Positions 1 to 8,233 of a stretch of 42,305 nt of DNA are shown piece by piece. The first letter of the stretch is position 1; each line of letters opens with the position of its first letter. The stretch comes from JANRKB01 sp033763695. GTDB lineage: Bacteria; Planctomycetota; Phycisphaerae; Phycisphaerales; UBA1924. The DNA is taken from NCBI GenBank assembly GCA_033763695.1, contig JANRKB010000040.1:1-42305 (forward strand). Direction: 5' to 3'. The notes below the pieces were generated by a model. That model did no database searches. It was given only the letters and a program-made list of their open reading frames with translations, and had not been told where the DNA came from. Both the position numbers and the translations under genes were made by a program.

Positions 1-546
1 GCACCCGATGGCTTCATCGGCACGCAGTGGCTGAATGACCAGTCATTCATCATGACCAGCGACGCGTTCGAAATGCAGTGGATGTGGGCCGGGCCGATGG
101 CACGCTTCGTCGGCGATGTCGCCGCGGCATATCCCACGTGGGTTTCGCCCGGGCTCCCCAAGGACATCAAGTCGCTGGGCGAGGAAGACATCGAAGCCCG
201 CGATCAGATCTCCGTGCGGATGGCCGAGTGCTTTGTCGCCAAGCCCGAACTCTACACTGCCGCGGGCAAGGACTCACTCACCAACATCCATCCCACGAGC
301 GAGAAGGACGTGACGTTTCCGTCGAACAAGGTGATCTTGTACGACGCGCACGTCGCGTACCTGACCAAGCGACCCGCGATCGTCGAACGCCACTACAAAG
401 CGCCCGCGGCAATGGCGTTTGTCGATGGCCACGCCGAAGCCAAAGACCCGACTCTCGCAACGGAAGCCGTCGCCAACCCGATGCGCGGCGGGCTGAAAGT
501 CAAGATCCACAGCACGCCCGAGGGCGTCCGCGGTCGCGACTACTAA
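1..546 (+). CDS. Pseudopilin-like protein with H-Xn-DG tail (5' partial)
   Basis: The reading frame is open from base 1, so the true start lies upstream; the visible part is about 181 residues ending in TAA at 544-546. Near the C-terminus the segment RHYKAPAAMAFVDGHAE resembles the tail of planctomycete proteins with a prepilin-type N-terminus and an H-X9-DG C-terminal motif; here ten residues separate His from Asp-Gly. Such proteins are exported pseudopilin-like proteins whose function is mostly unknown. The N-terminal prepilin helix would lie outside the window, so assignment rests on the tail alone. The next gene is on the opposite strand and ends about 40 bases downstream. Confidence 0.6.
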   Translation, partial: APDGFIGTQWLNDQSFIMTSDAFEMQWMWAGPMARFVGDVAAAYPTWVSPGLPKDIKSLGEEDIEARDQISVRMAECFVAKPELYTAAGKDSLTNIHPTSEKDVTFPSNKVILYDAHVAYLTKRPAIVERHYKAPAAMAFVDGHAEAKDPTLATEAVANPMRGGLKVKIHSTPEGVRGRDY

Positions 547-587
547 AGCTAACGAAGCCATGCGCGATCGCGCGTGCTTTGCCCGCT

Positions 588-2000
588 CTACGCGCTCCGC
601 GACTTGGTCGTGGCCAGCGCGCCCATCTGCCGGCGCAGGCGTACGAACCACAGGCCGCCGGCGATGCAGCACCCTGTCGTGATGCTGAGCGCGACAACGC
701 CCGCGCTGACGGGCGCGTGGGCGGGGATCCAGCGGTGCAACCAGTGGTAGAGCGCACCCGCGATGAACGGGGCCATGAGGCCGCGCACGCCGTTGAGCGT
801 GACATGAGTCGCCATGTACTGCGATGTTTGGCTGACGGGCGCGAAGTCGACGTGGCCGAGGTTCCACGCCAGCGCGCCGCCGCCGAGCGCCGCGCCTTGG
901 AGACCCGCGCCGACAAAGAAGAGCCACTTGCTCTCCACCAGGCACGCGAGCGCAAAGACCGCGTTGGAGACAACAAACGCCCAGGAATGGATCGAGCGGA
1001 AGCGCACGACATGCATCCGCGCCAGCAGCCGCGCCCACAGCGGCACGGCCAGCGGCATCACGAGATACGGAATCGTCGTCACGATGGCGATCGATGAACC
1101 ATACTTCATGCCGAACGTGTCGTCGGCGATGAAGACCAACAGCGGCGTCAGCATCAGGTTGCCGATGCCGAGGGTGAACATCGCGCCCATGAAGCGTGCG
1201 AACCACGGATCGTGGCGCAGCACACGCCACACAACGGCGATCCCCGCGAGCGGCGACATCGCACGCTCGGCCGCGGCTCGCTCGCGCGCCAGCAGGGCCC
1301 GCTCGCCACGCACACGCAGTCGCGAGAACGTGTTGAGCCCCACGATGCCGATCACGGCCGCGATGGGCGTCACATAGCGAAACTTCTCCGGGTCGGCGTC
1401 GAGCAGCCAGCCGATGCACAGGCCACCCAGCGCGACGACGAGCTGGCGCGTGGTCTCAAAGCGACCGACCGCCGTGCTGCGTGCGTCACGTGCGTAGTTG
1501 GCCCGCCAGATGGCCGTGCGGATCGTGACGATGCCCGACCAGCAGACGCGGGCCAGCAACACCAGCGCAAGCAGCAGCCACAGCCCCAGCGCGGACGTGG
1601 GCGTGAGCGCGATCGCGCCGACCAGCACGAGGATGATCGCCTGCAGCGTGTTGATGAACGCGACCTTGGCGCGAGCCGCTGCCATTGCCGGCCACACGAA
1701 GCTGACGATGTTCGCAAGTTCGTTGGCCGCCACGAGCAGCGCGACGACGAGGCCGAGTTCCGCGACGCTGACATGCTGCTTGAAGGTGTGACGTGCGAAG
1801 ACGCCGATCACGCCGCCGTCCACCGCCGCGAGCGCGAAGGAGAAGAAGACGGACGTGAGCATCTCGCGCCGAAACGCCGGGCGCGACATAAGCGGCATCG
1901 GCGCGAGCGCAAAGGCCCGACGCACGGACGACAATGGATGGGAAGAGTCAGAAGCGGTCACGGTGGACGTCGGCAAACGCGGCACGAGACGATCGGACAT
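588..2000 (-). CDS. Major facilitator superfamily permease
   Basis: A 470-residue protein with about twelve hydrophobic segments spread over its length and a central hydrophilic Arg/Glu-rich loop near the middle (RGERALLARERAAAERAM), which is the usual 6+6 layout of an MFS transporter. It should sit in the inner membrane and carry a small solute; no substrate can be read from the sequence. The frame stays open upstream of the chosen ATG at 2000, but the residues there are low-complexity and the homologous-looking part begins close to this Met. No strong Shine-Dalgarno is visible; a downstream Met at about residue 35 is an alternative start. It is divergent from the methyltransferase at 2328. 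Confidence 0.8.
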   Translation of the reverse strand: MSDRLVPRLPTSTVTASDSSHPLSSVRRAFALAPMPLMSRPAFRREMLTSVFFSFALAAVDGGVIGVFARHTFKQHVSVAELGLVVALLVAANELANIVSFVWPAMAAARAKVAFINTLQAIILVLVGAIALTPTSALGLWLLLALVLLARVCWSGIVTIRTAIWRANYARDARSTAVGRFETTRQLVVALGGLCIGWLLDADPEKFRYVTPIAAVIGIVGLNTFSRLRVRGERALLARERAAAERAMSPLAGIAVVWRVLRHDPWFARFMGAMFTLGIGNLMLTPLLVFIADDTFGMKYGSSIAIVTTIPYLVMPLAVPLWARLLARMHVVRFRSIHSWAFVVSNAVFALACLVESKWLFFVGAGLQGAALGGGALAWNLGHVDFAPVSQTSQYMATHVTLNGVRGLMAPFIAGALYHWLHRWIPAHAPVSAGVVALSITTGCCIAGGLWFVRLRRQMGALATTKSRSA

Positions 2001-2327
2001 GCATGCCGCGTGGAGCAACCGTGTGATCGCTCCGACAGCGGCGGCAGAGCGTAGATGCGTTCGGCACATCACGCGCTCGAAAACAGGCGTGGAACACGCT
2101 CCACACGCCCTCCGCCACCTTGGGGGACGTGAATGCGCAAGCCTTGCGGCGTGCGTTTGGTGATGCAGAATCGTGGTTTTCGGTCCATGCGTGCAACCGA
2201 CCGGAGGATTGGACGAAATCTTCTGCGACGACCGACCGACATAGTCTTGTCGCAAGGGAACAACGGTTGAGCGAACATGCGTTGTTGCACGCCGGCTCCG
2301 GCGTGCTCGATGTGAGAGAGAGAACCG
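2001..2327. other. Gene-free divergent region between MFS permease and methyltransferase
   Basis: 327 bases with no credible coding frame. It should hold the two divergent promoters. The only clear structure is a near-perfect inverted repeat at 2287-2306, about 20 bases before the methyltransferase start. The stretch 2160-2280 is less GC-rich than the flanking genes. I could not identify a convincing -35/-10 pair for either gene. Confidence 0.5.
2287..2306 (+). repeat. Inverted repeat in methyltransferase leader
   Basis: GCACGCCG, a four-base GCTC loop, and CGGCGTGC form a perfect 8-bp stem that ends 21 bases before the ATG at 2328. It could be an operator or an mRNA hairpin just upstream of the ribosome binding region (GAGAGAG). 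No T-run follows, so it is not a simple terminator. Confidence 0.45.
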
Positions 2328-3206
2328 ATGACCAGTGCCGCCCCCATGCCTACGCCCACACCCTCGACGCGTCATCGCGACGCGGACGAGTACGTCCTGG
2401 GCACAGGCGTTGACGAAGCCTTCCGCCTCGGCCTGCAGCATCGCCTGTGGTCGGGTGCGGCACACGCGCTGTGGGAGCGTGCCCGCGTCCAACCCGGCTC
2501 GGTCGTGCTCGACCTGGGCTGCGGCCCCGGCCACGCCACCGTTGACCTCGCGCAGATCGTCGGCGCCACCGGACACGTCACCGGAATCGATGAGTCCCCC
2601 ACCTTCCTCAAGCAACTGCACGAGGAAGCGATGTCGCGCCGCCTCAGCAACGTCGAACGCGTGCTGGGCGATGTGCAGGATCTGGACAACGCCATGCCCG
2701 GCCACGACGGCGCAGTCGATGTCGCCTACGGGCGATGGGTCTTCTGCTTCCTGGAGAATCCCGAGTCGGTCGTGCGCGGCGTGCGCCGCCTGCTCAAGCC
2801 CGGCGGCCGCTTCGTCGTTCAGGACTACTTCAACTATGAACTGGGCATGACGCTCGCCCCGCGGCGCGAGATGTTCTCGCGCGTGGTCCGCGCCATCGCT
2901 CACTCGTGGCGCAGCCGCGGCGGCGACCCCGACATCATGGGCACGCTCCCCAAGCTGATGCAGCGCCATGGGTTCGAGATCCAGCACCTCGAAGTGAACC
3001 AGCGGATCGCGCGCCCGGGCTCGACGCTGTGGCACTGGCCCGACACGTTCTATCGCAACTTCGTGCCGCGGCTTGTCGATGACGGGCTGGTCTCGGCGGC
3101 CGAGGCGGCAGCGTTCTTTGAAGAGTGGCGTCACGCCAGCAAGGACCCGGCGTCGTTCGTGTTGCTGCCGCCGGTCTTTGACCTGATCGCCGTCAAGACC
3201 GCCTGA
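2328..3206 (+). CDS. Class I SAM-dependent methyltransferase
   Basis: A 292-residue cytoplasmic enzyme of the UbiE/Methyltransf_11 type. Motif I, VVLDLGCGPGHAT, is at residues 59-71, and the acidic end of strand 2, GIDES, at 86-90. LLKPGGRFVVQDYF follows as the usual post-II/III region. The start ATG at 2328 is preceded by a purine-rich GAGAGAG. The acceptor substrate is unknown. The C-terminal third (GSTLWHWPDTFYRNFVPRL) looks like a substrate cap. It lies alone between divergent and convergent neighbours, with its own terminator at 3238-3270. Confidence 0.85.
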   Translation: MTSAAPMPTPTPSTRHRDADEYVLGTGVDEAFRLGLQHRLWSGAAHALWERARVQPGSVVLDLGCGPGHATVDLAQIVGATGHVTGIDESPTFLKQLHEEAMSRRLSNVERVLGDVQDLDNAMPGHDGAVDVAYGRWVFCFLENPESVVRGVRRLLKPGGRFVVQDYFNYELGMTLAPRREMFSRVVRAIAHSWRSRGGDPDIMGTLPKLMQRHGFEIQHLEVNQRIARPGSTLWHWPDTFYRNFVPRLVDDGLVSAAEAAAFFEEWRHASKDPASFVLLPPVFDLIAVKTA

Positions 3207-3237
3207 TCGCGCTCAGAGAGCCAATCTGAACACACCA

Positions 3238-3272
3238 AACACGCACGATCTGGGATCGTGCGTGTTGTCTTT
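3238..3272 (+). terminator. Intrinsic terminator of the methyltransferase gene
   Basis: A perfect 13-bp stem, AACACGCACGATC with loop TGG and its complement (3238-3266), followed by GTCTTTG. It lies 31 bases after the methyltransferase stop. The opposite strand has no T-rich tail, so it probably acts on the + strand only. Confidence 0.8.
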
Positions 3273-3422
3273 GTGAATGTGCGATGTCGCGGGAGTCGGG
3301 ACGCGTGTTGCGTGTGATGCCCGGTGTGATCGTTGGTGGCTATTGCGCCGCTTCGCGGCTTCGAAGCGAGAGAACCTGTCGAGCGATGCATTGACGAGCC
3401 CGCAACGCGTGTCACCATCTCA

Positions 3423-4763
3423 TCACGCCGACAGGCGACTGACGCGCGACGGGTGTTCGCGAGCCAGTTCGAGCGGCAGCACGCGCGCCAGCTTCTCATA
3501 CTGATCGAGCGTGTTGTAGAGCTGAGCGCTGATGCGCAGCACGCGGATGTTCCCCGCGGCAAGTCGCCAGACGGGCGTCACGACGCCGTGGTTATGGATG
3601 AGCTCATCCTGCAGCGGGTCGTCGTAGAGCGTGGTGCGGGTCTGCATCTCCGGCGCGGCTTCGGGCAAGATGAGCGTCGCCATCGTGCCGATCATCGACG
3701 CCGGTGCCGCGGGAGCGCAGCCCAGTGCGGCACAGAGGATGTCGCGGGCACGCAGCACCATCGCGTGGTTGCGTGCCATCAACGCATGCCAGCCTGCGAA
3801 CGGCTCGGCCTGGCCGCGGGCGTCGATCGCCGTGGGCGGCACGATTGAACCCATCACCTGAATCGCGCTGGGCACGCTCAGAATGCCCGTGTAATCGTCG
3901 GTGCCCATGTAGTCGAAGTCACGCAGGAACAGCGCACGCTCGGGCCGGATGCGATGGGCGCGACTGGAGAGGAAGACTGGGCGGAAGTTCGCCTGCTTCT
4001 CGCGCGAGACGTAGAGGAAGCCGGTGCCCTTGGGGCCGCTGATCCACTTGTGGCATGAGCCGACGTAGTACGTCGGCTCCAGCGCGCTGATGTTGACGGG
4101 AATCTGCCCCGGGGCGTGCGCGCCGTCCACGAGCACCTCGATGCCCTTGGCCTTCAGCGCAGGCACGATGCGCTCCACCGGGAAGATCAATGAGGTTGCA
4201 CTGGTGATGTGGCTGACCATCGCCAGCCGCGTGCGCGGCGTCACGCACGACATGATCGCGTCAAACACCTGATCGGGCGTCTGAATCGGGAACGGAATCG
4301 CGGCCCGCACGATCTTGATGCCCGTGCGGCTGGCGATGCGCTCCAGTTCATTCACGCCCGACATGTACTCATGGTCGGTGATGAGCACCTCGTCGCCCGC
4401 GCGCCAGTCAATGTTGTGCAGCACGCTGCAAATCGCCAGCGTGGCGTTGGCCATCGGGGCCAGGTCGGCGGCATCACAACCAACGAACGCACCCAGGTCC
4501 TCGCGAAACTCATCCATCAGCCGCTCGAGATCGACCTTGAAGAAGCGCACCGCCTCGCGCTCCATGCGCTGGCGCAGGGCGTGCTGCTTCTCGAGCACGA
4601 CCTTGGGGACCGCGCCGTACGAGCCGTGGTTCAGAAACGTGACCGAAGGGTCCAGATGCCAGATCGACGAGGGCGCGACGAAGTTCGCCAGCGCGGGGGT
4701 CAGCCCCGTCAACAGGTGGGCGGGAACGTCAATCTTGGACGCGGGCATGGCGGTTGGCGACAT
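3423..4763 (-). CDS. Class V aminotransferase-fold PLP enzyme, isopenicillin-N epimerase type
   Basis: A 446-residue PLP-dependent enzyme. The N-terminal FLNHGSYGAVP (43-53) is the typical opening of the CefD/isopenicillin-N epimerase and cysteine desulfurase-like subgroup. LVDGAHAPGQ (211-220) carries the Asp that binds the PLP pyridine nitrogen, and SCHKW (236-240) carries the Schiff-base Lys239. Members act as epimerases, lyases or desulfurases, so the actual reaction is open. I chose ATG 4763 because GGAG lies 10 bases upstream; an ATG at 4748 is the alternative. The open frame upstream of 4763 has no sensible protein character. It converges on the methyltransferase. Confidence 0.85.
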   Translation of the reverse strand: MSPTAMPASKIDVPAHLLTGLTPALANFVAPSSIWHLDPSVTFLNHGSYGAVPKVVLEKQHALRQRMEREAVRFFKVDLERLMDEFREDLGAFVGCDAADLAPMANATLAICSVLHNIDWRAGDEVLITDHEYMSGVNELERIASRTGIKIVRAAIPFPIQTPDQVFDAIMSCVTPRTRLAMVSHITSATSLIFPVERIVPALKAKGIEVLVDGAHAPGQIPVNISALEPTYYVGSCHKWISGPKGTGFLYVSREKQANFRPVFLSSRAHRIRPERALFLRDFDYMGTDDYTGILSVPSAIQVMGSIVPPTAIDARGQAEPFAGWHALMARNHAMVLRARDILCAALGCAPAAPASMIGTMATLILPEAAPEMQTRTTLYDDPLQDELIHNHGVVTPVWRLAAGNIRVLRISAQLYNTLDQYEKLARVLPLELAREHPSRVSRLSA

Positions 4764-5216
4764 CGAACAACGACTCCGAGGCACGGGTTCAGTTGGAAGG
4801 AGCGTCGGAGCCTCGAATGAGACTCGACACCATCTCCATCGGCAGCGACGCGGCCCCAAAGTGAAACAAACCAGAATATCGAAATCTCCAGCGGGATCAG
4901 CCACCCCGCGTCGCTTTGGGAAGGCCGCCGGGGTGTGCCCTGCATGTTGGTCAAGTTCGGAAGAGGAACGCCAGCACCCGCGCGAACCCGTCCAGAGTTT
5001 TTCTGGTGCTTCCGCGCACGCGTGTTCCACCCGGGGCATGACTGGGGTGAAGTCCGCCCGAGCCGAGCGAGGCGGGATTTTGCACCAAACCGCGTGAGTC
5101 TCACGCGGCGTTGTCGTTTCTGAACTGTCACGCACGCGGCAGACCCGGACGCATCCGGGACCGGAGGGGGGAACCCCGGGAAAGCACCCGCCGCGGCATG
5201 ACGGGAGACCAGAACG
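4764..5216. other. Gene-free region with small hairpins before the PEP-CTERM gene
   Basis: 453 bases without a credible gene between divergently transcribed genes. Visible structure: CCGCGTGA-GTC-TCACGCGG (8-bp stem, 5090-5108) and CCCGGA-CGCA-TCCGGG (6-bp stem, 5144-5159), followed by further G/C-rich pairing potential up to the ribosome binding site GGGAG of the PEP-CTERM gene. This could be a structured 5' leader; I do not recognise a known riboswitch class. No canonical promoter was identified. Confidence 0.4.
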
Positions 5217-5987
5217 ATGAACGCTCGCACCAACCGCCGTCTGAACCGCTCCAACCCGTCCGCCCTCGCCGCCGCGACACTGATGATCGCCCTCGCTGGC
5301 GTGGCGTCTGCCGCGACCATCAAGATCAGCGACCCCGCGCCGACCTACAGCGATTCGAAGAACCCTGATCCGCGGGCGACCATCGCTGGCTACAAGGCGT
5401 CGATCTCGAGCTATCTCGACTCGAAGAACCCCGCCAACAGCGGCACCGGCTTCTTCAGCAAGTCCTGGGATGCGTGGAACAAGACCCAGACCAACAAGTG
5501 GACGCTCAAGGACGGCGGCAAACTCGAAGGCGAGTTCAACGTTTCGACCATCCGCACGTTCATCAACGGCTCGGGCTTCGGCGGCGTCACCATCCGACTG
5601 AACTTCACCCCCAAAGGCAAGGATCCGGTGAAGTGGGTGTGGTCCCAGGCCCTCGATGACAACTACGACGGCGTGTCCCCGCCGTGGCCCGGCCCCGTCG
5701 GCAAGCAGCGGTACGAGATGGATGTGAAGTCCGGCTCCACCAGCCCTGCCTACCCGTTCACCTATGCCGACCAGCATTTCTTTGACGAGCCCAAGGCGGG
5801 CACGGTCAAGGACTCGACGGTCTACTTCCATGCCGTGCTGCTGCTCGTCGCGATCGACGACACAACGCGGACCATGACCACCTATGAAGGACTGTCGTAC
5901 GGCTGGGATCTGACCAGCGTCCCGACGCCCGGCTCGCTGGCCCTATTGGGGCTGGGTGGTCTGGTGGCCGCCCGTCGCCGCCGCTGA
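5217..5987 (+). CDS. PEP-CTERM sorting domain protein, secreted
   Basis: A 256-residue exported protein. Residues 15-33 form a signal peptide (SALAAATLMIALAGVASA) with likely cleavage after ASA at 33. The last 22 residues, beginning VPTPGSLALLGLGGLV and ending in RRRR, are a PEP-CTERM sorting signal: a P-x-P motif, a hydrophobic helix, then a basic tail. Such proteins are processed by an exosortase and often end up in the extracellular matrix. The middle part, with many Lys, Ser, Gly and aromatic residues, matches nothing I recognise. GGGAG lies upstream of the ATG. No exosortase gene is in the window. Confidence 0.85.
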   Translation: MNARTNRRLNRSNPSALAAATLMIALAGVASAATIKISDPAPTYSDSKNPDPRATIAGYKASISSYLDSKNPANSGTGFFSKSWDAWNKTQTNKWTLKDGGKLEGEFNVSTIRTFINGSGFGGVTIRLNFTPKGKDPVKWVWSQALDDNYDGVSPPWPGPVGKQRYEMDVKSGSTSPAYPFTYADQHFFDEPKAGTVKDSTVYFHAVLLLVAIDDTTRTMTTYEGLSYGWDLTSVPTPGSLALLGLGGLVAARRRR

Positions 5988-6082
5988 TTCTTGGAAAAGT
6001 CAGTTCCGCCCGCGTGAGCAGGAAGGCCGGACGCCGTTGCCAAGGGAGAGGGGCAATACGTCCAACGGCCGTCCGCGAGGGG

Positions 6083-6123
6083 CGAGGGGGAGGTTGCCCG
6101 TCAGCCTCCCCCTCGACGTTTTT
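6083..6123 (+). terminator. Intrinsic terminator after the PEP-CTERM gene
   Basis: A perfect 11-bp stem CGAGGGGGAGG (6083-6093) with CCTCCCCCTCG (6105-6115), an 11-base loop, then ACGTTTTTG. It lies about 95 bases past the stop codon. Confidence 0.8.
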
Positions 6124-6166
6124 GCCCCCTCTTTTGCGCGTCACCACCCGCGATGCTGCGGGAATG

Positions 6167-6172
6167 TATAAA
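6167..6172 (+). promoter_or_regulatory. Probable -10 box for the permease gene
   Basis: TATAAA lies in an AT-rich island just downstream of the preceding terminator. No good -35 is present at the usual spacing. An alternative pair is TTCACA (6182-6187) with TCTACT (6205-6210), 17 bases apart. Either would give a leader of roughly 90-130 bases. Confidence 0.35.
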
Positions 6173-6306
6173 CGGAAACTATTCACAATCCAAACAAAAT
6201 GCGATCTACTGAGACTTGCGAGGGGTCGTAAGGGGGGGTAGAGTCATCCCCGTTGCGTCCTTCGACGCGACCCGGGCCGGGATCGGCTCTCTGGGATCGC
6301 CCCTCG

Positions 6307-8205
6307 ATGCTTGTTGCCGAGAGTCGTCCGCGCAACCTGGATTGGTACCACTCAGGTCCGCTGCTCTTTGGTGACTGGGGCACCAGCCGCCTGTACGTCC
6401 TCGGACTTGCGTTCTTCTACACGGCCCATACCTCGGTGTTTTACCTGGGCGCCATGGGCATCATCATGGCCGCGGTCGCGTGGGCCTACGTGATCATCTG
6501 TCGCTGCTTCCCCGAAGGCGGCGGCGTGTATTCGTCGGCCCGCCAGATCAGCCCGCTGCTGTCGGTCGTCGGCGCGACGCTGCTGCTGTGCGACTACATC
6601 ATCACCGCCGCACTCTCGACGATCGAAGCCTTTCACTACTTCGGCGTCGGCGAGAAGTGGGTCCTACCGCTGTCGCTTGGCACGATCGGCGTCTTGGGCC
6701 TCATCAACTGGTTCGGCTCGCGGCGTGCAGGTCAGTTCGCGCTCATCATCGCGATCGCCGCGATGGGCGCGTCGCTGGTCATCGCGCTCATGTGCATCCC
6801 GTTCCTGGGCGAGGGCCTGCGAACCGTCAGCCTTGAAGGCGTGAAGAACAGCGACAACTGGCAGCGCTGGACGTCGCTGGTGCAGATCATGCTCGCGCTG
6901 TCGGGCGTGGAAGCCGTGTCGACCATGACCGGCGTGATGAAGGAGCCCGTGGCCCGCACCGCCAAGCGCACGATCTGGCCGGTGCTCGCCGAGGTCGTGG
7001 TGCTGAACATGGTCTTTGGCATCGCCTTGGCGGGGCTGCCGCACCTGCGCGATCTGCATGTGCCCGACTATGTGACGCACATCGTCAATGGCGGCGGCGC
7101 GGAAGCCGTGCCCGACGCCGTCAAGGCCTATCGCGACACCGCGATGAAGACGCTGTCGATCGCCGCGGGCGAGCATTGGCTCGGCCCGACGATGGGCTTT
7201 GTGCTCGGCAAGGCGGCCGCGATCATCTTCGGGCTGCTGCTGCTGTCGGCCTCCAACACGGTCATCCTCGGCATGGTGTCCGTGGTGTACTCGCTGGGGC
7301 GCGATCGCGAACTGCCGGCCAAGTGCACGAGACTGAACTACTCCGGCGTGCCGATCATCGGCCTGATCGTCGGTGTGATCGGGCCGATCGTGGTGCTGCT
7401 GTTCGTCCACGACGTGATGCTGTTGGCGGACTTGTACGCCGTCGGCGTGGTCGGCGCGATCGCGATCAATGTGTCGTGCTGCGTGTTCAACAAGGCGCTG
7501 ACGCTCAAGGGCTGGGAACGCGCGGGCATGGTGGGCGTTGCCGTGCTGATGAGCGGCGTATTCGTCACCATCGTCATCACCAAGCCGCACGCCGCGATGT
7601 TCGCCGGCGGCATGGTGGCGGCGGTGCTCATCGGTCGCGTGCTCACGCACTACCTGCAGCCCAAGATGCTGCCCGAGCCCGAGACGGGTTGGGCGGCGGT
7701 ACTCCACGCCGCGGCCAGCAAGCCCCCGACCGGCGGCCCGCGCATCATGCTCGCGGCCCGCGGTCGCGATCAGGCGCAGTACGCCGTGGACCTGGCGAAG
7801 AAGCGTGGTGCCGCGCTCTTTGGCATCTTCGTGCGCACGTTGCGCGTGAGCGATATGGGTTCGAGCAGCGTGCCGCGCGTCGAGGATGACAAGGACGCGA
7901 TGGAGGCGCTGGGCACGACGGCGACGGTGGCCCGCGACGCGGGTGTGCCGTTCGTACCCATCTATGTCATCAGCCCCGAAGTCGCGAACGAACTGCTGGA
8001 CTACACGGTGACGTTCGGCTGCGACACACTCATCATGGGTAAGTCGCGCCGCGGCGTGTTCAGCCGCGCCCTCGCGGGAGACATCGTCGCCGAAGTGGCC
8101 AAGCACATGCCCGACGGCGTGTCGCTGGTGACGCGCTCGGCCGGACCGTTCGCGACGGCGACGGAAGTGGACTGCGACGAAGTGCGCGAGCAGGCGGGGA
8201 AGTAA
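6307..8205 (+). CDS. APC-type amino acid permease fused to a universal stress protein domain
   Basis: A 632-residue protein. Residues 1 to about 460 contain about twelve hydrophobic segments in the pattern of the amino acid-polyamine-organocation superfamily, starting DWGTSRLYVLGLAF. The last ~170 residues are soluble and resemble a UspA domain: IMLAARGRDQAQYAVDLA, then DTLIMGKSRRGVFSRALAGD. In UspA proteins the ATP-binding loop normally ends in Gly-Ser/Thr; here it is Gly-Asp, so nucleotide binding may be altered. The substrate is unknown. ATG 6307 was chosen because the protein-like sequence starts here; a TTG at 6253 is the other option. It converges on the dehydrogenase gene, 28 bases away. 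Confidence 0.85.
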   Translation: MLVAESRPRNLDWYHSGPLLFGDWGTSRLYVLGLAFFYTAHTSVFYLGAMGIIMAAVAWAYVIICRCFPEGGGVYSSARQISPLLSVVGATLLLCDYIITAALSTIEAFHYFGVGEKWVLPLSLGTIGVLGLINWFGSRRAGQFALIIAIAAMGASLVIALMCIPFLGEGLRTVSLEGVKNSDNWQRWTSLVQIMLALSGVEAVSTMTGVMKEPVARTAKRTIWPVLAEVVVLNMVFGIALAGLPHLRDLHVPDYVTHIVNGGGAEAVPDAVKAYRDTAMKTLSIAAGEHWLGPTMGFVLGKAAAIIFGLLLLSASNTVILGMVSVVYSLGRDRELPAKCTRLNYSGVPIIGLIVGVIGPIVVLLFVHDVMLLADLYAVGVVGAIAINVSCCVFNKALTLKGWERAGMVGVAVLMSGVFVTIVITKPHAAMFAGGMVAAVLIGRVLTHYLQPKMLPEPETGWAAVLHAAASKPPTGGPRIMLAARGRDQAQYAVDLAKKRGAALFGIFVRTLRVSDMGSSSVPRVEDDKDAMEALGTTATVARDAGVPFVPIYVISPEVANELLDYTVTFGCDTLIMGKSRRGVFSRALAGDIVAEVAKHMPDGVSLVTRSAGPFATATEVDCDEVREQAGK

Positions 8206-8233
8206 GACGATCCGGGCCTTCGGGTCTTTGCAC

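Larger units (their letters stand above)
5988..6306. other. Intergenic region: terminator, AT-rich promoter zone, leader hairpin
   Basis: 319 bases between the PEP-CTERM gene and the permease. It holds the terminator at 6083-6123, an unusually AT-rich patch at 6160-6210 with a TATAAA box, and a leader hairpin at 6252-6271 (GTTGCGTC, loop CTTC, GACGCGAC, one G-U pair). A TTG-initiated extension of the permease from 6253 is formally open, but it would run through that hairpin. Confidence 0.5.

Noticed and set aside
4764..5831. Long N-terminal extension of the class V aminotransferase frame
   Set aside because: It runs antisense through the PEP-CTERM gene, is low-complexity, and lacks family similarity; a good ribosome binding site exists at 4763.
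6664..8106. 480-codon minus-strand frame over the permease
   Set aside because: The His/Arg/Asp-rich composition is typical of antisense shadows; the + strand has clear transmembrane and Usp features.
8206..8233. Possible bidirectional terminator between permease and dehydrogenase
   Set aside because: The only pairing is about 5 bp with G-U pairs around a TTCG loop, too weak to call.
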